64,000 bases of DNA, from positions 29,389 to 93,388 of the forward strand of contig JAJCZC010000026.1 in assembly GCA_029262575.1 (NCBI GenBank). Direction: 5' to 3'. How positions within the stretch are numbered: position 1 is the stretch's first letter; every line of letters begins with the position of its first letter. The notes under the pieces are model-generated. The model ran no database searches and had not been told where the DNA came from. It was given only the letters and a program-made list of their open reading frames with translations. Shown piece after piece: positions 18,132 to 26,272 of the stretch. The position numbers and the translations under genes are program-made. Origin of the DNA: Candidatus Babelota bacterium (lineage in GTDB: Bacteria > Babelota > Babeliae > Babelales > Vermiphilaceae).

Positions 18132-18637
18132 GAAAATTATATATTATACTGGCGATGGGATCAGCTTTATTGAGCATTTTGTTCTTTGCTGTACAAAAAG
18201 AATGGATTGTAATACAAAAGCCCGCACAAAAAAATGAAATTATTAGCCCACCTCATGTTGAACAAAAAGAATGCATTCTTTATTGGAATGCTTCACACTT
18301 ACAGCAGGAAACAAAGAAAATTATTTGGACTGATGATATTGCTCAAAACATTCACTATTTAGTCAATACCTGGCTTACCTTCTTATATGATGAAGAACTG
18401 CATAAAAAAGTGCACGTAGAGACCGTCATGCTCAACAAAGGCAGAAATGAATTATTTATTTCATTTGATAGGCACCCCTTTGGCAAACAACAATCGATTG
18501 ATCAAAAACTATTTTTTATTGAAAACCTCTATAAAATAATTTCTCAATGTATTCATATAAACAAAATACGTTTTTTAGTGCGGCACAAACCCTTAAATGA
18601 TCGACATCTGGATTTTGCACAAAGCTGGCCGATATAA
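18128..18637 (+). CDS. GerMN-like domain membrane-anchored protein
   Basis: 169 residues. An N-terminal membrane helix (LYIILAMGSALLSILFFAV) is followed by a domain with the GerMN layout: strand ECILYWN, helix WLTFLYDEEL, the central VETVMLNKGRNELFISFDR, helix QKLFFIENLYKIISQCI and final strand KIRFLV. GerMN domains occur in spore-germination protein GerM and with cell-wall amidases in non-sporulating bacteria. Pairing with the amidase-like gene (4-base overlap) supports a role at the peptidoglycan. The assignment is by pattern only. Confidence 0.55.
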   Translation: MRKLYIILAMGSALLSILFFAVQKEWIVIQKPAQKNEIISPPHVEQKECILYWNASHLQQETKKIIWTDDIAQNIHYLVNTWLTFLYDEELHKKVHVETVMLNKGRNELFISFDRHPFGKQQSIDQKLFFIENLYKIISQCIHINKIRFLVRHKPLNDRHLDFAQSWPI

Positions 18638-18648
18638 AAAAGATATAT

Positions 18649-19161
18649 ATGAAAAAAAACACAGCTTATTCGGATTTTTTCATTGCTCAAGAATTGGTGT
18701 ATGCGCCTTGTGGATTAACAATTAAACATTTTGAAAAAAAGGTTGAAAGCCAAGAATATACAGCGTCCAGCTTTCAAATAAACAATCGACATATTCGATT
18801 TCGCGTTGCCAAAATTACACCTACTAAAACCGGCCAATTTGTCACCTTTTGGAAACGCATTGGAACCGGTCCAATTATGCCGTATGATATTTCTGATCAA
18901 TTCGATTTACTCGTAATAAGTGTGCGTAATATTGATCATTTTGGTCAATTTGCTTTTCCCAAATCTATATTGCATAAATATGGTTTATTATCTAAAGATG
19001 GACTTGGCGGAAAAAGGGCAATGCGTGTATATCCACCTTGGGATAAAACATACAATAAACAAGCTCAAAAAACACAGACTTGGCAAACCTTGTATTTTTT
19101 TGAAATAAATGAATCCCAGCCTGTGGATCTTGCACTCATTAGAAAACTATTTTCGCAATAA
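18649..19161 (+). CDS. MepB family protein
   Basis: 170 residues. The family-specific blocks are clear: a Tyr/Ala-Ser-Phe segment before RFRVAKITPTKTGQFVTFWKR, then PYDISDQFD, GQFAFPKSIL, GKRAMRVYPPWD and QKTQTWQTLYFFEI. MepB was named from a gene beside the mepRA efflux operon of Staphylococcus; its biochemical function is not established. It is 11 bases after the GerMN-like gene and is the last gene before the palindromic repeat region. Confidence 0.9.
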   Translation: MKKNTAYSDFFIAQELVYAPCGLTIKHFEKKVESQEYTASSFQINNRHIRFRVAKITPTKTGQFVTFWKRIGTGPIMPYDISDQFDLLVISVRNIDHFGQFAFPKSILHKYGLLSKDGLGGKRAMRVYPPWDKTYNKQAQKTQTWQTLYFFEINESQPVDLALIRKLFSQ

Positions 19162-19210
19162 GATCTTATCCGAAAATCTTCAAAAAAAATATTTTGTATA
19201 AGATTGTGGA

Positions 19211-19325
19211 ATATCCTTCGACAAGCTCAGGATGAGGACTTTATAAATTTTCTAAGATGGTAAGACTCACTGAATAAGAAGAAAGAGTTTCTATCGCTCA
19301 TCATCCTGAGCCTGTCGAAGAACAT
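19211..19325. repeat. Inverted repeat pair of the TCCTTCGACAAGCTCAGGA type
   Basis: The arms at 19211-19235 and 19301-19325 are reverse complements at 22 of 25 positions, with 65 bases between. The core TTCGACAAGCTCAGGATGA is a palindromic-unit type seen scattered in many bacterial genomes. No reading frame lies between the arms. Confidence 0.85.
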
Positions 19326-19401
19326 CCCATCACACACTATTTTTCTTTAAAATTGGAACACCCTTCTTATTTGAAGCCCTTAAAATTGATTAATTTAGTT
19401 T

Positions 19402-19580
19402 CTTCCTGAGTGGAGCGTAGCGACGTATCGAAGGATATTCCTTATAAAAAATAAATAGAATATACCTTAGACTCTAAAACTATCATAGCTGATTTACAAT
19501 TTATAGATTTTTGGGACAGAAAAACACACTTGTCTTAATCGGAATATCCTTCGATACGTCGCTACGCTCCACTCAGGAAG
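19402..19580. repeat. Perfect 40-bp inverted repeat
   Basis: CTTCCTGAGTGGAGCGTAGC with a further 20 bases (19402-19441) is repeated as an exact reverse complement at 19541-19580. About 99 bases separate the arms. Together with the pair to its left, this non-coding region of about 480 bases (19162-19642) is made mostly of two nested repeat families. Such elements can act as transcript ends, gyrase or IHF sites, or non-autonomous mobile units; none of these is shown here. Confidence 0.9.
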
Positions 19581-19610
19581 AATATTTTTTTTAATCTTAA
19601 ATGTAGCCCA

Positions 19611-19640
19611 AAAAAAGGGGGCCATTTTGAGGCCCCTTTT
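19611..19640 (-). terminator. Rho-independent terminator of the 19643-20017 gene
   Basis: AAAAGGGGGCC pairs with GGCCCCTTTT, with one bulged G, around ATTTTGA. On the minus strand it follows the stop codon directly and ends in a T-run. Confidence 0.8.
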
Positions 19641-19642
19641 AG

Positions 19643-20017
19643 TTACTTATCAGATTTTATAATATCATCTATCTCGTCAATTCGGTTACTCATTACAGTA
19701 ATTTGATCATCATTTAAATCATCTATTATTCGATTAGGACAATCTTTGAATGGATCAAAAACAATGTCTTGTTTTTTTAGTTCACGATCAAAAAAATTCA
19801 ACGTTGCGCCTATTTTATGGCCATCTTGAAGCGCTTGAGAAAAATTAGTATGATCAATGCTCCTAAACTTTTTTGCAGCATTTTGATAACCCTGCATAAA
19901 CTCAAACACTTTTGTTTTTTTTGTTGATTTAAACGCTAATATGAGCCATGCATATTGTGCTTTGGCTTGAAAGGTTACTAACAATACTGCACACAATGAA
20001 ACTACTTTTATATTCAT
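19643..20017 (-). CDS. Small exported protein of unknown function
   Basis: 124 residues from the ATG at 20017, which is preceded by GGAG at 6 bases; an upstream in-frame start at 20029 lacks this. A signal peptide ends near AKAQ (about residue 20). The mature part is helical, with a charged C-terminus rich in Asp/Ile. No known domain. It follows the S9-like hydrolase gene on the same strand after about 25 bases and ends at a terminator, so the two probably form an operon. Confidence 0.7.
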   Translation of the reverse strand: MNIKVVSLCAVLLVTFQAKAQYAWLILAFKSTKKTKVFEFMQGYQNAAKKFRSIDHTNFSQALQDGHKIGATLNFFDRELKKQDIVFDPFKDCPNRIIDDLNDDQITVMSNRIDEIDDIIKSDK

Positions 20018-20042
20018 AGCTTTCTCCATTTAATTAAAATGA

Positions 20043-21521
20043 TTAATTAGTTCGATGTTTTTGCAACCAATCAAGAGATAATTGGTGTACTTCATTATTA
20101 AACTCTAAAATTTGATGATGCTTGCCGGGAAAAAATTTCACCTTATGTTGAACGCCCTGCTTATCTAGCTGTTTTACTAAATTGTGTGATAAAGTTACGG
20201 GGACAACATTATCATGTTCATTATGCATTACCAAGGTTGGAATATGTTGTAGCGCTTCAGGTTTACGCACCAATGAAATCTCTTTTAAAATTTCATCTTT
20301 TCTTTGATTAAAATCATCACGCGCTTGCTCCAAAATAGGTTTAATATATTTTGGATCTTCATGCATAAAAGTTTCAAGATCAGAAATGCCACCCTTGATG
20401 ATTGCAGCTTTGATATTTTTATAGATATGTGGACGCTCAGTTTTTAATCGAGCTAATGCTTGTCCAAGCATCACGGTGCCACGAGAAAATGCGTTTAAAC
20501 TAATATCTGTTAGATCAACAGTGCCAATCTCAGATGCCACATCAAACAACGCCATAACATCATTCACATCTGCACCGCCAAACTCATCCTTATTGGTGTT
20601 GCCATCTGCATTGCGATATTGTGAAACCATTACTGCATAACCATGTTGTGCCAAAAATGCATAATGCCTCATTATCCATGGGAGATCGATCTTTGCCCAT
20701 TCATGGAACATATCGTGACCATTAAAGCCACCTCGAAAACTCATAACAAGCGGATGTTTTTTCCCATCGATTCTTTCTTTAGGTAATAATACAAATCCCA
20801 CAACATCTTGACCGTCAACTTCATAAGTAATCTGTTGAATCTCTACGCCCTCTTTTTTGAGCTGTTCATATTCTTGCATGAATTTCTTATAATCAGCTTC
20901 TGATTCAAGTTTCTTTTGCAATGGGTTCAACGTTTGATATGCCTCAGGAACATATTTTGATGTTGCCGTTAACACTCCTGGTGTTTCATCAATGCGAGAA
21001 AAAACATCATCTATTTGTGGCAATTGCCACAAATCATCCAAAACTGAAATCATTGATGACGAACCCGATGCTTGAGGATCATATATAAGAGCAGGCACAC
21101 GTGTGCTCGACTTTAATTGATCAAGTTTGGAATAAGTTTGAAGCGGTCTATATTTATACGATTTTTTTTGATATGAAAAACCACTGGTTTGATCGAAAAA
21201 TGTTTTTCGTTCATCGTCAGCATCTTCAGCTTCAACAGTAATATGAGCCGGAGCCTTTTTTTCATGAGAACCTAATTCAGATGTTTCTTCAACATCATTT
21301 AACCCGGATGGTTTCCTTGTTCCCATAAACCTACGATTCAATAATAAAAAATCATTGGCAGGCTCATGACCAAATATTGAACGTTTTTTTATTTTACCAT
21401 TTTTAACCTGTTGAAACATTAGCCTAAACATAGGCAACATCTTTGATGAACCTTGCATAGCAGCATGCATGCAAAAATGAGAAAAGGATAAGATTAATGA
21501 AAATAACAATACTCGCTTCAT
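20043..21521 (-). CDS. Exported S9-like serine hydrolase (alpha/beta hydrolase)
   Basis: 492 residues with a signal peptide (RVLLFSLILSFSHFCMHA). The first ~200 residues are low in known motifs; the C-terminal ~280 form an alpha/beta hydrolase like the catalytic domain of prolyl oligopeptidases. The oxyanion-strand region is HPLVMSFRGGFNG. The nucleophile is probably Ser346 in NAFSRG (a variant of G-x-S-x-G), with Asp437 in NEHDNVVP and His468/469 in GKHHQI completing the triad. Exported peptidase or esterase activity is inferred. A typical POP beta-propeller is not evident in the N-terminal part. Confidence 0.85.
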   Translation of the reverse strand: MKRVLLFSLILSFSHFCMHAAMQGSSKMLPMFRLMFQQVKNGKIKKRSIFGHEPANDFLLLNRRFMGTRKPSGLNDVEETSELGSHEKKAPAHITVEAEDADDERKTFFDQTSGFSYQKKSYKYRPLQTYSKLDQLKSSTRVPALIYDPQASGSSSMISVLDDLWQLPQIDDVFSRIDETPGVLTATSKYVPEAYQTLNPLQKKLESEADYKKFMQEYEQLKKEGVEIQQITYEVDGQDVVGFVLLPKERIDGKKHPLVMSFRGGFNGHDMFHEWAKIDLPWIMRHYAFLAQHGYAVMVSQYRNADGNTNKDEFGGADVNDVMALFDVASEIGTVDLTDISLNAFSRGTVMLGQALARLKTERPHIYKNIKAAIIKGGISDLETFMHEDPKYIKPILEQARDDFNQRKDEILKEISLVRKPEALQHIPTLVMHNEHDNVVPVTLSHNLVKQLDKQGVQHKVKFFPGKHHQILEFNNEVHQLSLDWLQKHRTN

Positions 21522-21710
21522 AGGAGTCCCTTTGTGTATAAATTAACGATATACCAAGTTCCCCTATAACTCGTATTGTTAACTCTAAATATATCACAAT
21601 GAAAAGATTTGTCAATTAGGAAATCTTATTGTTTTTTTTCGATCCAAAACAGCTAAATTTTCGCAATATTACACAAAAAACGCCGATTTCACCTATTTCT
21701 AAAAAAAGAC

Positions 21711-21738
21711 TTTACAACTTCCCCATTCTTTGTAGATT
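21711..21738 (+). promoter_or_regulatory. Candidate promoter for the outer-membrane barrel cluster
   Basis: TTTACA (21711-21716) and TAGATT (21733-21738) with 16 bases between, about 40 bases upstream of the first barrel gene. A weak match to consensus in an AT-rich region; proposed mainly because the four-gene cluster needs a promoter here. Confidence 0.3.
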
Positions 21739-21778
21739 AACGGTATTGTTCCGAGCAAGCTGCAACAAAAGGTTAGTA

Positions 21779-23149
21779 ATGAAATTCAAGAAAAAAATCT
21801 ATTATCTTCTCCTATTGGGCCATACATTCAGCTGTTATTCAGCTGTTTTCGATATTTCTGTGCCCTACGAAATGCAAAAAAAACGCAACTTTCCATGGAC
21901 AGGATTCTTTCGAAGTCTTTATGCACGAGAAGAATTAGCTTTAGGTAAATTCCCTATCAAGGCAGAAGTAAGTGGTTATATTTTGGCGGAAGAATTCTGG
22001 GATAGCAGACAAGTAATTACAAGTAATGGCGGCATCCAGCTCTTTGCCCCACGCAAACAAAAGCTTGACCCTCGTTGCAAAGATATAAACTCTCCTGGTG
22101 AGTTCGGCTTTTCACCACTTGAAACAAGGGCTCGTGCAAAACTATATGGTCCAAAAGTCCTCGGGGCTGAAACATTTGGCCTTGTAGAAGCAGATTTTGT
22201 CGGTGGCGGTGACGTTTTAGCACGAGTGCGGGATCGACACGCATTTGTAAAGTTAACTTGGAAAGAAAAACAAGTTACCCTTCTTGCCGGACAATGGTTT
22301 AACCCTATTCGTATGGCACACTTAGATTTAGATCCAAAAATAATTGGCCGTGGTCGTGGTGCGCCAGTCCACCCCAATGCACGTAACCCGCAAGTGCGCT
22401 TCACTAAAAGATGGGACAATAATGTGAATCTTTTAGTAAGTGGTGTAGCACAACTAAGAGCGCGTAGTCCAGGTCCTGATGGCAGCAGCAGCATATATTT
22501 ACGTCGATCCATGATGCCAATTTTTAACACACAGGTTTGGCTCGGTCCAGCAGATACAAAATACATATTTGGCGTAGGCTTTGATATTAAACGTCTCATG
22601 CCCAGACTTGAGACAGATAAATGCGTAAGGACGCGGTCAACAACCACCGGTGTTTCATTCAACACTTTTGCAAAAATTACGGCAGAACCACTTTCCGTTC
22701 GTACACAATTTGTATGGTCCCAAAATGGTGCTGATTACAATTTATTAGGCGGCTATGCTGTCAAAACATTAAATCCACGAACTGATGAACGCACTTATAC
22801 CAATCTTACTGCAATGAGTTATTGGATCGACTTCAACGTAGATAAAAAGATTTCTCCAGGTTTGTTTGGCGGCCTCACAAAAGATTTAGGTGCAAATGGG
22901 CCAATCATTCCATCCATCACAAATTCAAAAGGCGAAACCGAATCACTTGTATATGCACGCGGACCTGATATCAAATACATGGTAAAACTTATGCCGCGCA
23001 TTCGTTTTAATATGAAGCCAATGATATTTGGCGCTGAACTGGAGTGGACACGCGTTGGATATGGCACCCTGAAGCCATCTGGACAATTTGAAGACATCGT
23101 ACCCGTAAGTGATATTCGATTAATTTTAGCAACTTTTTTCTACTATTAG
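21779..23149 (+). CDS. Outer-membrane beta-barrel (porin-like), paralogue 1
   Basis: 456 residues from the ATG at 21779 (AAAGG 7 bases upstream); the longer frame from a TTG at 21629 is not supported. A signal peptide ends near CYSA. The mature protein has the strand pattern shared with the next three genes: IKAEVSGYILAEEFWDSRQ, a conserved CKDIN, LETRARAKLYGPKVLGA, TLLAGQWFNPI, NARNPQVRF, the strand SYWIDFNVDKKISPGLFGG, and an aromatic last strand ending FFYY. It lacks the doubled FNDPY segment of its neighbours. It probably forms a 16- to 18-strand pore; substrate unknown. Confidence 0.85.
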   Translation: MKFKKKIYYLLLLGHTFSCYSAVFDISVPYEMQKKRNFPWTGFFRSLYAREELALGKFPIKAEVSGYILAEEFWDSRQVITSNGGIQLFAPRKQKLDPRCKDINSPGEFGFSPLETRARAKLYGPKVLGAETFGLVEADFVGGGDVLARVRDRHAFVKLTWKEKQVTLLAGQWFNPIRMAHLDLDPKIIGRGRGAPVHPNARNPQVRFTKRWDNNVNLLVSGVAQLRARSPGPDGSSSIYLRRSMMPIFNTQVWLGPADTKYIFGVGFDIKRLMPRLETDKCVRTRSTTTGVSFNTFAKITAEPLSVRTQFVWSQNGADYNLLGGYAVKTLNPRTDERTYTNLTAMSYWIDFNVDKKISPGLFGGLTKDLGANGPIIPSITNSKGETESLVYARGPDIKYMVKLMPRIRFNMKPMIFGAELEWTRVGYGTLKPSGQFEDIVPVSDIRLILATFFYY

Positions 23150-23164
23150 TAAAGCAGGAAACAC

Positions 23165-24751
23165 ATGATGAAGCCCAACAAAAATTTAATGCACTCAGCT
23201 CTTTTGTTTTTTCTATTGATAGACACTATAAGTTTGTTCTCTCAAACAAACGTAGCAATGCAGTCCAATGAACAAGACCAACACCTTGTTTCAATTCCAA
23301 CTGAAAAAGAGGTGAATCCTGAAAATATCGAACAACCCATTCTAGATCCAAGTGAAGCCCGTGAAGTTGATTATAGTTATTTTAATGATCCCTATCTATT
23401 GGAACAACAAACCCAGCAGCCGCTCTATGATTTAACTCAGGTTGGTGTTTCGACCGAAGGTGTTGCTGCAGATGCTGAAAAACCAATTGTTGATATGGCT
23501 GAGACCGATGAAGTTGATTTTAGTTACTTCAATGATCCATATGCATTCGATAAATTCAGAACAGGTTTACCAGTAAAAGCAAAACTTGGTGGCTATGTGC
23601 AACATTCATCATGGTGGGATAGCAGGCAAGGCGTCGAGGGGGGAGACGGTTACTACTTCATTTACCCAAAAAACCGAAAATTTGATGTTGATTGTCGTGA
23701 TATCAATGCACGTGGTGAATTCAACATGACCATGATCGAAACTCGCTTACGCGGTGAGTTTTTTGGGCCTAAAATTTTGGGTGCAAAAACATTTGCCTAT
23801 ATTGAGGGTGACTTCTTTGGAAGCGGTGTTGTTATCAATCGGTTTCGTCTACGTCATGCATTTATACAAATGACTTGGGATGATCATTCAAAGATATTGC
23901 TTGGACAGTTTTGGCACCCAATGTTTGTGGTCAAATGTTTTCCACTCACAGTATCATTCAACGGTGGTGTTCCTATTAACCCATATGCAAGAAATCCTCA
24001 AGTGCGCTATGTCAACTTTGAAGGAAACAAAGAACTTTTGATCGCTGCTGTTGCGCAACTACAATTTACCAGCAATGGACCAATTGGTTTTAGCTCAACC
24101 TATGTGCGTAATGCACGCCTACCTATTCTAGTTGCACGTGCCGCATATGATACTGATAACATTTATGCTGGAGGAGGTGTCACCTTCCAACGCCTACAAC
24201 CACGCATTGAGTCTGATAAAGGATTTCGTGTAAATGAGTACATTAACAGTGTGCAAGCATTTGCATTTGCTACAGTAAAATTTGAGCCTATAGAAATTAG
24301 ACAACAATTCACCTATGCTCAAAACGCCAATGATCTTGCCATGCTGAGTGGTTTTGCTGTAACCAGTGTTAACCCCACAACTGACGAACGTCATTACACA
24401 AATACTGCCGTTGCAAGTTATTGGATGGACATCAACATTAATCGCAAAATTGAGCCTGGTTTATTTATTGGTGTGAGCAAAAATTTGGGTGCGCGACGAG
24501 ATATTATTCAATGCATTAAGGATCCTGCAACAGAAGAAGAGCAAAGCACCATTTATTCATTTGGAGAGGATATAGATACTCTCTTTAGAGCAACTCCTCG
24601 TGTGCGATTCCATGTGCTGCCGGTTGATTTTGCAGTAGAAATTGAATATACAAGAGCATCTTTTGGCTGTTTGGATAACAAAGCAAAAGTACAAAACACC
24701 AACTCTGTTGCCAATACACGCTTATTATTTACCACCTATTACTATTTCTAA
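23165..24751 (+). CDS. Outer-membrane beta-barrel (porin-like), paralogue 2
   Basis: 528 residues with a signal peptide. A linker follows that contains two copies of an acidic aromatic motif, EVDYSYFNDPYLLEQ and EVDFSYFNDPYAFDKF, about 55 residues apart. Then comes the same barrel as the preceding gene: GYVQHSSWWDSRQG, DCRDINARGEF, LGQFWHPMF, YARNPQVRY, SYWMDININRKIEPGLFIG, ending in TTYYYF. AGGAA lies 5 bases before ATG, 15 bases after paralogue 1. The repeat linker could plug the pore or contact a periplasmic partner. Confidence 0.87.
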   Translation: MMKPNKNLMHSALLFFLLIDTISLFSQTNVAMQSNEQDQHLVSIPTEKEVNPENIEQPILDPSEAREVDYSYFNDPYLLEQQTQQPLYDLTQVGVSTEGVAADAEKPIVDMAETDEVDFSYFNDPYAFDKFRTGLPVKAKLGGYVQHSSWWDSRQGVEGGDGYYFIYPKNRKFDVDCRDINARGEFNMTMIETRLRGEFFGPKILGAKTFAYIEGDFFGSGVVINRFRLRHAFIQMTWDDHSKILLGQFWHPMFVVKCFPLTVSFNGGVPINPYARNPQVRYVNFEGNKELLIAAVAQLQFTSNGPIGFSSTYVRNARLPILVARAAYDTDNIYAGGGVTFQRLQPRIESDKGFRVNEYINSVQAFAFATVKFEPIEIRQQFTYAQNANDLAMLSGFAVTSVNPTTDERHYTNTAVASYWMDININRKIEPGLFIGVSKNLGARRDIIQCIKDPATEEEQSTIYSFGEDIDTLFRATPRVRFHVLPVDFAVEIEYTRASFGCLDNKAKVQNTNSVANTRLLFTTYYYF

Positions 24752-24760
24752 TGAGCGGCC

Positions 24761-26260
24761 ATGCACAAACTAAAAAACATTAGTATGATTACTATATTCA
24801 CACTTATTTTATGCACCACTATTATTTGTGCAGAACAATCATTGAGCGACCTCTCATCTGCACGTGATATAGACTATACTTTTTTTAATGATCCCTATCT
24901 GCTTGAACAGCACATCCAACAGCCCCTTTATGACTTAACTAAAGTTGGTTTAAGTGTAGATGGACTTGCACCTGATGCAGCAAAACCAATTATTGATTCC
25001 GCCGAAGCTGAAGAAGTCGACTTCAGTTTTTTTAACGATCCTTATGCTCTTGATAAATTCAGAACCGATCTTCCGGTTAAAGCAAAATTTTCTGGCTATG
25101 TGGCTCATGCAGCCTGGTGGGATAGTAGACAAATTATTCAATTCGGCGATGGGTATAACATGTTATACCCAAAAAAACGGGACTTTGACCCTGATTGCCG
25201 CGATATAAATGCACGTGGCCAAGCCAACATGACTATGATTGAGACTCGTCAACGAATTGAACTTTTTGGACCAAAGATTTTAGGTGCAAAATCTTTTGCC
25301 TATATCGAAACCAGCTTTTTTGGCAATGGCATTGTTATTAATCGTCTTCGCATGCGAAGTGCTTTCGTACAACTTACTTGGCCAGACTCCAAAGTTTTGC
25401 TCGGACAATTTTGGCATCCAATATTCATCATTAAAACCTTTCCATTGACCGTTTCATTCGATGCCGGCGTCCCGATTGCACCATTTACCCGAAATCCACA
25501 AGTTCGATTCACCTATTTTAAAGGTAATAAGGAATTTTTAGTTGCTGCTTTGGCACAAATGAATTTTAAAAGCAATGGACCAATTGGATTTAGCACGACC
25601 TATTTACGCAATGCACGACTTCCAATTTTAATAGCTCGCGCAGCCTATGACACCGAAAAAGTCTATGCTGGTGTTGGCGCAAGTTTTATGCGCTTAAAAC
25701 CTCGTATTAAATCTAACACCGGCTTTCGTGTGAATGAATCGATTAACAGTGCAAATATAACTGCCTTTGCCACGGTAAAATTTGAACCGGTCGAGCTCCG
25801 ACAACAGTTTCTACTTGCTCAAAACGCAGTTGATTTAACCTTATTAAATGGTTTTGCCGTTTCAAGTGTTGAACCAATAACAGATAAACGTCGTTATACC
25901 AATATAAATGCCGCTTCATATTGGATAGATATCAATATAAATCGCCAAATTGAACCTGGACTTTTTATCGGTATTCTCAAGAATTTGGGCGCACGCCGAA
26001 ACATCATTCCATGCATTACTGATCTGCAAACCGGGGTTGAGGAAAAAACGATTTATGGGTTGGATGTTGATAGCGAACAAATAGATACACTTTTTAGAAT
26101 TGCTCCCCGGTGCCGATTTCATATTTTGCCTATAGATTTTGCAACTGAAGTTGAATATACACGCGCTACTTTTGGCTGCTTGGATAGACGCGGTCGTGTT
26201 AAAAATGCTGACCCTATAGCAAATACCCGATTATTATTTTCAGCATCTTATTATTTCTAA
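24761..26260 (+). CDS. Outer-membrane beta-barrel (porin-like), paralogue 3
   Basis: 499 residues with a signal peptide ending near ICAEQ. It has the doubled linker motif (DIDYTFFNDPYLLEQ and EVDFSFFNDPYALDKF) and the barrel blocks DSRQ, DCRDINARGQ, LGQFWHPIF, FTRNPQVRF, SYWIDININRQIEPGLFIG, closing with SASYYF. It starts 9 bases after paralogue 2 with only a weak ribosome site (GAGCGG), so coupling to upstream translation is likely. Very similar to paralogues 2 and 4, indicating tandem duplication. Confidence 0.87.
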   Translation: MHKLKNISMITIFTLILCTTIICAEQSLSDLSSARDIDYTFFNDPYLLEQHIQQPLYDLTKVGLSVDGLAPDAAKPIIDSAEAEEVDFSFFNDPYALDKFRTDLPVKAKFSGYVAHAAWWDSRQIIQFGDGYNMLYPKKRDFDPDCRDINARGQANMTMIETRQRIELFGPKILGAKSFAYIETSFFGNGIVINRLRMRSAFVQLTWPDSKVLLGQFWHPIFIIKTFPLTVSFDAGVPIAPFTRNPQVRFTYFKGNKEFLVAALAQMNFKSNGPIGFSTTYLRNARLPILIARAAYDTEKVYAGVGASFMRLKPRIKSNTGFRVNESINSANITAFATVKFEPVELRQQFLLAQNAVDLTLLNGFAVSSVEPITDKRRYTNINAASYWIDININRQIEPGLFIGILKNLGARRNIIPCITDLQTGVEEKTIYGLDVDSEQIDTLFRIAPRCRFHILPIDFATEVEYTRATFGCLDRRGRVKNADPIANTRLLFSASYYF

Positions 26261-26272
26261 CTCACGGATATT

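Noticed and set aside
21629..21778. N-terminal extension of the first barrel protein from a TTG
   Set aside because: The extension is not hydrophobic; the ATG at 21779 has a ribosome site and gives a proper signal peptide.
21976..22665. Minus-strand frame of 229 codons inside the first barrel gene
   Set aside because: Antisense shadow of a gene with clear homologues next to it; composition is Arg/Ser/Pro-rich with no domain.
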